Origin: Chelydra serpentina
Lineage: Eukaryota > Chordata > Testudines > Chelydridae
Assembly: GCA_037349315.1 (NCBI GenBank)
Contig: JBAIAC010000027.1
Location: forward strand, 6,479,001 to 6,543,000
DNA length: 64,000 bases
Direction of reading: 5' to 3'
Numbering within the stretch: position 1 is the stretch's first letter; the number at the start of each line of letters is the position of its first letter. The position numbers and the translations under genes are program-made. The notes beneath the pieces were generated by a model. The model made no database searches. It was not told where the DNA came from and worked only from the letters and a program-made list of their open reading frames with translations. Shown here piece by piece: positions 55,481 through 64,000 of the stretch.

Positions 55481-58149
55481 AACGAGTGAAATATGTGATC
55501 AGTTATTGGAGCAATCTTTAGTTGCCCCTCCCTGCAGGAGCACATAGATGGTAAAATTGTACTTTGGCTTTACTGAAAACCAGTTTTTCCCTGCAGAAAC
55601 CAAGCCTGGTGTTCAAACCTTTAGGATGTCCAGATTCTAAGATGGCCTGCAAATGTCCATTTTATATACCCAAGTGGCTTTGGGTCTCTCATTAAATGGC
55701 CCACATTTGCAAACTAGGCCCTCAGTTTCTCATTTAGCGGGGGCACTCATTCCCTCCAGACCAGTTGCCACCACTATTTCAGCTCCTGGTGAATAGCTGT
55801 ATTCTCGTGCTGCTAGTTTGGTAAATTTCATGTTTTACATCTTTGTACATTTCATGATGAGTCATTTGAGTTGGCTCAGTGTTGGAGAGAGTCAAAAGAG
55901 GTAGGAGCAATAAAGTGGAGTGTGTATGCTGCATGGAATATAGGACATAGAGTAGAGGATTTCCACGTTTTAGGTGTGGAAGAAGGATATAAAGCAAAAA
56001 TGGAAGGAAGTGGAATTAGTAGAGCACAGGGCCAGAGGGGGCTATGAGAGCTGAGATGTAGGCAGGAGAAGAGATGTCTAGCACAGTGAAGGTGAGGTCT
56101 AGGAGCTGGAGGTTATGTATAGTTTGATCAGCCTATACAAGATGGCAAAGTGAACCAAATGGTGTCATTGTGCATGTTGGGAAGAATGCCTTGCATTTCT
56201 GCAGTGCTATCAGGCAAATCTGTCATTTAGTAACGGCAAGGAAAATTGCTCGTGCCCCTTTCCTTGGCTTTCCATGTGGGATTATTATTGAGACATAAAC
56301 ACCACCAAATTGTGCATCAATTCCGAAGAGTTGAGTAGTTTTGCAATCTCACACAAAGATTCTCTAAAAGCCCAATGAATAACATTGGCGTACATAGACT
56401 AAGAACCCCCAACCCCCCGTCCCCCAAAATCTGCATTTTTCCAAATGGATCATAGGTGAATTGCAGCATTATAATATTTAAAAGTGACTGGGGATGCACG
56501 TATGATGTGCTAGGATTTGTATTACCCAGCAGAATAAATTAGGCAGCAGTGTCTGTCAACATGTTCACAGCTTTACCTAGCCTCATTAGCACCTCTCAGC
56601 AAAGCAGCGCTTGTTCAAACTATATCACAAATATTTTACTTTAGATTTCATCTGTGCCTAATATACATTTTGATATAAACAAAGGTACTAAATGGCCTTT
56701 CAGATCCTTTCCTAATGCCTTTTTTAATAGACGCTCCTGAATTAAAAACATATATATGTGACTTTAAGAATTTTCTAAGTGACACTGAAAACCTATTGTA
56801 AAGTAGGATTTCTTTTTGCAAAATTATTTTAATGAGGTTCTGGTTTATTTTCTGCGTATATTTTACGTATTTAATCCTCCAGAGGGGTTTTCAGAGGCAG
56901 CATCTCATTTTCAATGCCAGGGAAAACTACCTTTCTGAAATGCATGGAGGGGAAAAAAAACAAACAAACCCACCACCAGAGGAAAATGTATGAGATAAGA
57001 ATAGACTTGAAAAGCTTTGAGGTGGTTTATGGCTTCTCTTGAAAGAATAACAGTTCGTGTATTTCTGTTATGGTGCAGTTTAATGATGCTTGCAGAAAAA
57101 AGATAAGGTAGAAATGGAAATATAAAATTAAACCAGGAACTCTAATGTGCTTATTTTAGTTACTAGTATTACCTGGGGAAAATGTACTCAGAGTTCTTTA
57201 TCTAGTCTAAATATTTGCTTTTGTAAAAGGAAGGGTTTATGTTAAAACACTCCTATGTATTCCGACACCTGGCAGGGGGGTATAACTGGAAGTTAAATTT
57301 TTTTTCTCCCCCACTTCTCTCTGCTTTATACCAAGTACTGCAATAATTCTGACTGGATCCCATTCCAAATTCCCAGTTTGATTCCTGCTCGTGTCTCCCT
57401 GCACCCCTTTAACAGATTCATCAATGGCTTAATCACCAGTAATTACAAGTTGTACTTTTACTTTCTCTTAAAGTTCATGCAGTGTTTTGATCTTTGATTG
57501 TTATATGTAGAGCGGGGAGCTGGCTCATGCTCAGCCTGAATGCTAGTTTGTTTAGATTAGATGCTGCTTTTGCATCTCGCCTTTTGTTTTTAAGGGACCT
57601 GAGATACTCTCAGTGGCTTTGTCTCTGAATTCTTTTGGAGACAGCTCCTTTGGCTCTCCTTGGGTCTTACTGCCAGTTCTAATAATAGATCTTTAAATTG
57701 TCTAATCCAAGGCTGCTCGATTGCAATTGCCCGGGGTCCAATAGCAGAGTTTCTAGGACGTGCTGTTGTCTGGGTTGTCATGAACACCAATCTCATGCAC
57801 CCCTCCAGTGACCCACATGCCTGCGGAGGGTAAAGGTCTGGAAAGCAGGAGATTTTCTGACACGGAGACAGAAAGGGGGCTTGTTGCCCATTTAAAAAAA
57901 TCTCTTCCACCTGTTCTTTGTGGCTTTTTTCTTGCTTTTCCCCTTTTCTTTGCTTCTTTTGGGGACATCTCTCCTCTCGACTCCCCACTCTCCATTTGTT
58001 GCTGCTTTATTTTGTGCCTTTCCCTCTGCCTCCAGTATTATTACTGTGAATTTTGGAGGGGGGCAGGATTCCTTGTAATCTCTCTCCTTGCTTTTGTAAA
58101 CTCTTTGCAGGAAGAGCAGCTCAGTGGAAGGGCTGAAAAGGGCTAGTCC

Positions 58150-58295
58150 TCATATCCTGAGATTGCAAGCTGTATGGGACCTGGCCTGTCTTTTAACTCT
58201 GTGTATATACAGTACCTAGCACAAGGGAGGGGGGGCATGATCCCTGATTAGGGCTTCTAGGAGCTACCGCAATACAAATAGTAAACAATAATAAT
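58150..58295 (+). repeat. MIR-like SINE tail
   Basis: TTGCAAGCTGTATGGGACCT, ACAGTACCTAGCACAAGGGA, AGCTACCGCAATACAAATAG and an AATAATAAT end. Confidence 0.6.
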
Positions 58296-59429
58296 CAACA
58301 TCACCAGCTGACTAGCCATCGAAGGGGAAATTCCCAAAGGCACCAGTGTGAATGAGTCTCCCAGCTCCCATTGAAAATCTCCCACCTAGTCAATTTTCCC
58401 TCTTACATACTTATGTGCCTGGGGTGCTCATGCTACTGCCCATGATGTGCATAGTCTGTGGATATGCAGAGAGCATCAGTCTCCAAGGCTGTCAGTCTGG
58501 CCCCATTCACCCCCACAAAACTCATCTAAGAGCCGTATTGCAAAATGTATTTGTCTGCTCTATGTTCGCTTCTGCTGGGGTTCTTATTCCCCAGCCGTTC
58601 GCGTTGGTGTCTGAACATCTTTAAGATTTGCTTGACTTTAACATTTGATTCCAACTCTGATGCTGTAGGCTATCATTATAATTAAGGATGTGTCCGCATT
58701 GCTCTCAGGGATTTATAACTCAGCCATTTCACATGACCAGGGTGACAGCCTGGCATCCCAGCATTGCCATGCCCCACAAATGGCTGTTTCTGTGTAGATA
58801 ATGTTCTCCCACCTGTGAGCCTGTCGAACGCTACTACCCTCCTTAACTATAGTGCGTTGCCGCCATAAAGACTATGTCTGATTCTGATAGATCAGCTGGC
58901 ATTTTCCACCCCCTGTGGCCGGAATCTGCTATTCCTAGTGATGGTGGTCAGCTCATCGGAAGATGGAGAAAAACAAACGGAACAGCGCAAACAAATTTCA
59001 GATTCAGAAACTTCCCTCTTGTTTCCAGTTAGCATCCAATAAGGGTAGGTTTTTTGAGCCAGTCCACCCTTTGTGAGCACGTTACTGTGGTTCAGTAATA
59101 AAGACAGCAAATGGTGTTATTTTCTTGAATGAGAGAAACGTGGCCTGATTTCTGAGCCACCTGCAGCCCCGGCTGATTTCCGTGGGACCTTGGGGCTGAT
59201 CTGCACCTCTAAAAATTAGTCTGTATATATCTTTCAGTCCCCTCTCAGGTTGTGCAAACGAAGAGACCAAGGTAACTTATATGTACCTAGAAATGTTATC
59301 TTGACTTGTAGCAGTTCCTTCGGCCTCAGCATGTTTAAAAGTTGATCCGATAAAACAAGCAAAATAATGTCATGACTTGTGATAATATTAAAGGACCATA
59401 ACAGCCCACACCCTTGTCTCCTGGCATTT

Positions 59430-59575
59430 GTATTATTATTTGTAGTTTGTTTTACTGTAGTGCCTAGGAACCCTAATTATGGACCAGGACCCCGTGGTGG
59501 TAGGTGCTGTACAAACATAGGACAAAAATGGCCTCTGCCCCAGAGAGGTTACGATCTAATTATAAGACAAGAGCC
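59430..59575. repeat. Dispersed repeat (TAGTGCCTAGGAACCC)
   Basis: GACCAGGACCCCGTGGTGGT, AGGTGCTGTACAAACATAGG, AGAGGTTACGATCTAATTAT. Same family as 31320-31520. Confidence 0.55.
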
Positions 59576-60364
59576 AACTGATGGCAGACAGACAGGCCAA
59601 TTGCGGGAGTACAAAAAGGAGACAGTGTGTGTAGCTGAGTGCAGCCCTGGTCGATCCAGTGCAGCTGGGGGTTAGATGATGCTCTTGATTTTTCATGTAA
59701 CCTAAAACGTTAGACAATGACTTGATCAGGGCTAGGTTCTGGGCCCGTGGTAACAGCATTGTTCAGGCACATCCCTTGGCGGTAGCGCCGACGGGCTTGT
59801 GCTTGAAGACGGCACAATGGCTTGTCAGAATGCAGGTTGTCATCTGCGCCCTTTCAGGGGCTGCACTATATGATCCTTTCTGTGCTTTCAGCATCCACAT
59901 CACGCAGGACTGAAGCGGGGCCCGGTGGGTTTCTAAAGGCCACAAAGGACAGAGATGCCATCATGCTGTCCACACCTGGGCAAAAGTCGGCGAGAGCGGG
60001 GAGCTGAACCTGTGAGACTTGATGCTCTATCCCCTGCTATTCTAACAACTAAACAACATTGTCCCCCCCTATTCTCCATCACTCTGTTAAGGTTTTATTT
60101 TTCCTTCTTCGTGGGCTATTTCATAATTAACAGTTTGACTCTCCAAGAAAATTCGTGGCCAACATCCAACTCCAAAATAGGTCCCGATCCAACAACCCTT
60201 ACGCCTGTGAGTAATTCCGCCAACTCTGTTTGGAAATCATTGGGAATCGTCACACGAGTAAGGCTTGTAGGAGCATACTCTTTGTAGATATAGTGCTGAT
60301 GTGCTGGGCTTAGTTAAGTTCTCAACCTAAAAGTACAACAGGCAAAATTACATCTGAGTTCTGA

Positions 60365-60440
60365 CATACATAGAATTGGAAGGGACCTCGAGAGGTCATC
60401 TAGTCCAGTACCCTGCACTCATAGCCCCTTGCTGTCTCAT
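60365..60440 (-). repeat. CR1 3' tail, minus strand
   Basis: CATAGAATTGGAAGGGACCT, CGAGAGGTCATCTAGTCCAG. Confidence 0.75.
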
Positions 60441-62197
60441 TCCGGTCCCTCTCTAGTTGGTGAGCCTAGTCTAAGGGTCACAAGAGTTAAACTTGTAGAT
60501 GAATTAAGTATGACATGTGGCCTTCAGCTTTACTGAGTAGTTAATTTTTCAGTTTCTTTCATGGATCCGAAATAGAGAGCAGTTTGTTTATAATTAAAGT
60601 ACTTGAGGATTTATATTTTTTAATTCAAATAGCTGAAAAGAAGCAGTTTCTGTGTAGGTTTCTTCACTATCAGAATCTAAAAAAGATTATTATGTTAATT
60701 TTTTCTATCCTAAATTCATTATAATATTCAATTTCAGGAAATGCTCTTGACCATCTGCTGCTGCTCTAAGAAATGAGTCTTGGAGATTGTTTACTACCAG
60801 AAATATTGTAGGTATTTAGGCTATATCACAGTGGAATGTGGGGGCAATGTATTTATTTCTGAATCCTGATGATATAAATCAGTAATACTAAAGCCACAAG
60901 CCTAGTAAGTTATAAAAGCATGTACCCTCTACTGGCGAAGGTACATGTATCATGATACAGCTCACTATTGTTCAAACATCCCAGTTGATACCACGGCTTA
61001 AAAAAAATACAAATTCCATAGCATGTTGCCAGCGGTGAATTAGAGGGGAGTGAGCACTTGAATACTTGATGGATGGGTGCATAGCTAGGTAGATAGGATG
61101 CATTTATTTTCTCTCTGAGGCACTTACAATGCTCTTCAGCTACTATGGGCCATATTCTGAAATCCTTACTCACAACGGATAGCTGTGAGTTTGGCTGTTT
61201 ACTCTTGTGACCCACCGGTCCGCGTGTGTTGTGCGTCCTGCTTTGTGTCCGATCCACAGAGGATGTCAGTCTGGTACAGTCCGCAAGTTACAGAGCCTGT
61301 CTCTTTTTGCGCAAGCTGTAGAGACTCATGCTTTTCATTCTGGTCCCTGGTTGAGTTCTTGGTGTGTCAGTAAAGAGATGGCCACTGCACTCACAGTGAA
61401 AGACGGGGGGAGGGGGGGCATAAGCCACCTTGGCTTCTAGCATAGGCCACCTACATTTCCAGGCTCTGTGTGGGTGGGAAAGCAGCTGTTTCTGAGTCAT
61501 GGCTTTGGTCCCCCAAAAAGAGCAATCTCTTTTTTAATTCTAGAAAGTACACGCTCCAATAATTGCTTTAAAGTAAATGCAGATTCCTGTTGCTCTGTCC
61601 CTAAATGCATCACCTGTCCTTGGTCAGGCTCTATTTAAAAGGTCTCTGATGTCTTGAAAAGAATTGCTTTAGTTTACAATAATCTAAAAATAAACAGAGC
61701 CTTTCATAATATACATATTGAGCTACAGATTTAGCTTTATTAGTCTTCTAATAAAAAAAAGTCCTAGCTCCATTAGTCAGTCATTTATGAAAACTGCAGT
61801 TTATGGAAAGGCCCTAGTTTAAAAATATAGTATTTTATTAGAAATTCATATTCATTATATGAAATCTAATTTGAGAAGGAAATTTTAATTATGGTCCTAG
61901 TACAGGACCATGATTCATCTAGGTCCTCTCCCGCTAAGCCATTTAAAACAAAATCAGGCCCCTTTAGTGGGAGAGATGTACAGTGGACCACTCAGCTGAT
62001 ATTTTCAAGTGGCTGCTCAGGGAGAGATTCTCAGAGGGCCAGCACAACGGCTATTTTGAAGACTTGAATGGTACATAGGACTTGGGCAGGTCCTGTGTGC
62101 AAGGGCAAATTTCACTCTTGTGTCAGTCTTTCACTAGCCTGTAAACCACAGCATCCATCTGAGGGCTAGATCCAAAGCCATTGAAGTCACAGAAGTC

Positions 62198-62570
62198 AGG
62201 AGATCGGGGTGCTGGCCTGAGGGAAGTCACTTAACTTCTGTCCCTCAGTTTCCCCATCTGTAAAAATGGGCTAGTATAGAATCATAGAATATCAGGGTTG
62301 GAAGGGTCCTTAGGAGGTCATCTAGTTCAACCCCCTGCTCAAAGCAGGACCAATCCCCAATTTTTGCCCCAGATCCCTAAATGGCCCCCTCAAGGATTGA
62401 ATTCACAACCCTGGGTTTAGCAGGTCAATGCTCAAACCACTGAGCTATCTCTCCCCCTTAGCTATCCCTTACTGATCTCAAAAAGGTGTGGCGAGGCTCA
62501 ATACATAGTCTTAGCAAAAATGCTTTGAGATCCTCAGCTGAGGAGCACTATAAAAAGTACCGTTTAACAA
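62198..62570 (+). repeat. MIR-like SINE split by a Cry I SINE
   Basis: The left part (62198-62275) holds GAAGTCACTTAACTTCTGTC and CCCCATCTGTAAAAATGGGC. The right part (62458-62570) holds TGTGGCGAGGCTCAATACAT and GCTTTGAGATCCTCAGCTGA. The two join into one SINE when the insertion is removed. Confidence 0.7.
62276..62457 (-). repeat. Cry I turtle SINE, full length, minus strand
   Basis: Reverse of the copy at 43446. The tail AATCATAGAATATCAGGGTT opens it and the tRNA-like head closes it (CAATGCTCAAACCACTGAGC, TATCTCTCCCCC). About 182 bp and well preserved, so relatively young. Confidence 0.9.
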
Positions 62571-63459
62571 TTCTTGTAACCTCTAAGCTTGCCAAGACAA
62601 GTCAAATCCTGATTTGCAGGGAGCTTTCCATCCAGATGATTCCTTATAGTAAAGCTACCCAAACCTCCAGACACAGAGGAAATGCAAGGTGAAGACCTCT
62701 TTATCAGGAACTGTGCAGAACCGAGAGCCCATAGTTACCACTGCGCCACTATGAAGTTTAATCTATTTTTTCCAGTGTATTTTATTACCAGTAGCTTGTC
62801 AGTCGTTAGCTGTGTCAGATGCAATGGCTGAAACGCAATGGATGGTGATACAGATGTGGTAAGGGAAGCCCTTGCTTCTCAAGGCAAACCTCAAATCTCT
62901 CGTTTGGCATTTCTTGTTGCCAGCAACATCATTAGCATTGGAAAGTTTATTACAAGACTTTATGCCGCTCCCGCCCTCTGATTTTTAAAAAATCTGGTAC
63001 CTATTAAATATGATTTTTCTTTTCTTAGCTTCAGTCAACGAATGTGGCGTTGTACATGCGCTGGTCCATCTCCCAGCACAAACCGAAATGAAATTCCCAA
63101 CAGGGTCATCGATAGTGGCTGCTGCCTATTGATTAGGATGGGAGCCTGAGCAGTGATGCTTGGAGCAAGAATGTGCTCTCTCTTCATGGTGATTGGGTCG
63201 AGTATTGACAGGTTGAATTGGCTATCAGGGTCCTATGATGGGAACAAACGTCTGCTGGCTGTATATGGGAGGGGGGTTTTAGGCAGAGTGGTGTCTCTAA
63301 GGATTAGACTCTGTAAAATGACCAGACCCAACCCCAAACATCTTAACTTCTTTTCACTGCAGCAGAGGGAACAAAATGTTTCAGTTTATAACCTGAGGTC
63401 ACTTTGGACTTCAAGGGTAATGGTCTATAATATGTGACGCGCTGCACCTGAAAGTGGCA

Positions 63460-64000
63460 ATATTTAGGAGAGCTAGTAATATTAATGTGTGTGCAGGATG
63501 GGGGACTAATCGTAAGAGCTAGTACTCTTAATAGGAGCATGGGGCTGGTAGGATAGACATGGGAAAAATTTAGTAACCAGTAGTATTAAGAAGTATGCAA
63601 TATGTGCAGTATTAATAGATTAGTAGCATTAATGTGGGCGATTATGTAGCATGGAGAATATTTAGTACAGTTAATTTGCATTAATATGAGAGTATGTAGA
63701 GTGTTTAATAAGATTAACTGTTAATACAGGAGTGTGGGGAGTATTCAGAAGGGCTAGTAGTATTGGCATGAAAGTGTCCATGACAATGTAACCTATTTAT
63801 AAGAGCTGGTATTATTAAAAAGTCTGCAGTATAGGTCTATGGTATCGATGTCAGAGTATATAGTATTCAGAGGAGCCAGTAGTTTTGGTCAGTAGACAAT
63901 ATTGAGAGCATTCAGTAGGGTTACTTAGGGCATGATGACAGTATGCGGCGTGTTCAGTATCATTAGTTTTATTAACATGAGTGAATGTGGCATGGGGAAT
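63460..64000 (+). repeat. Degenerate minisatellite, period about 45 bp, open at the window edge
   Basis: The word pattern AGCTAGTAGTATTAATRTGAG followed by AGTATGTAGNGTGTTCAGT recurs at least ten times (for example at 63471, 63517, 63577, 63618, 63667, 63711, 63753, 63804, 63874, 63914, 63956), with spacing mostly 40-60 bases and many substitutions. Confidence 0.75.

Larger units (their letters stand above)
42661..64000. other. Gene-free region downstream of MRM1
   Basis: No coding exon is recognised in 21 kb. In other amniotes LHX1 follows MRM1, often after a long regulatory desert, and this fits. Repeats are listed separately. The stretches 47300-48150, 50600-52100, 56000-57590, 58300-59400, 60450-62190 and 62570-63460 hold nothing I can assign; the second is discussed under findings. 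Confidence 0.6.

Noticed and set aside
42661..64000. LHX1 exons (LIM domains or homeodomain)
   Set aside because: Expected from conserved gene order, but no CxxC...HxxC LIM pattern or homeodomain WFQNRR word is found in any frame of the window.
1..64000. CRISPR arrays, bacterial operons, prophage
   Set aside because: The intron-exon structure, LINE/SINE content and polyadenylation signals show vertebrate nuclear DNA. The tandem arrays lack spacer-repeat regularity.

Overview
This is a vertebrate nuclear window, almost certainly from a hidden-necked (cryptodiran) turtle. It has sparse, intron-split genes with GT-AG junctions, abundant CR1 LINE 3' ends, tRNA-derived SINEs of the Cry I (turtle) type, MIR-like SINEs, and many short DNA transposons. 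Two protein genes can be read, both on the + strand. First are the last three coding exons of DHRS11, a short-chain dehydrogenase, ending at 4653 with a 3' UTR to about 5690. Second is a complete MRM1, the mitochondrial 16S rRNA ribose methyltransferase, with five coding exons from 27899 to 41893 and a 3' UTR to about 42660. A CpG-rich promoter near 25.2 kb probably serves MRM1 through a non-coding first exon. DHRS11-MRM1 is the conserved amniote order in which LHX1 lies next downstream. No LHX1 exon is visible here.

Layout: 1-5.7 kb is the DHRS11 3' end. 6.08-10.07 kb is one almost intact but mutated PIF/Harbinger DNA transposon, with a + strand DDE nuclease gene and a convergent - strand Myb/SANT-like gene. 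10-25 kb is repeat-rich intergenic DNA with foldback repeats, a CR1 3' end and a 404-bp hAT-type element with a perfect 8-bp target duplication. 25.1-25.7 kb is the CpG island. 27.9-42.7 kb is MRM1, whose introns hold a solo-LTR-like insertion, MITEs and SINEs. 42.7-64 kb is gene-free, with a repeat-poor AT-rich part (about 47-52.1 kb) that may hold regulatory elements, and a degenerate minisatellite running off the right edge.

The most interesting signal is a family of short repeats at 13.2, 13.7-14.0, 23.65, 24.4 and 25.65 kb. The fuller copies carry a hammerhead-ribozyme-like core (CTGANGA, a hairpin, then GAAA). Two copies are inverted foldback dimers, and three insertions sit between perfect 9-12 bp direct repeats. 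This looks like a non-autonomous, ribozyme-bearing retroelement of the Penelope-like kind. All calls come from reading the sequence; no database search was run.
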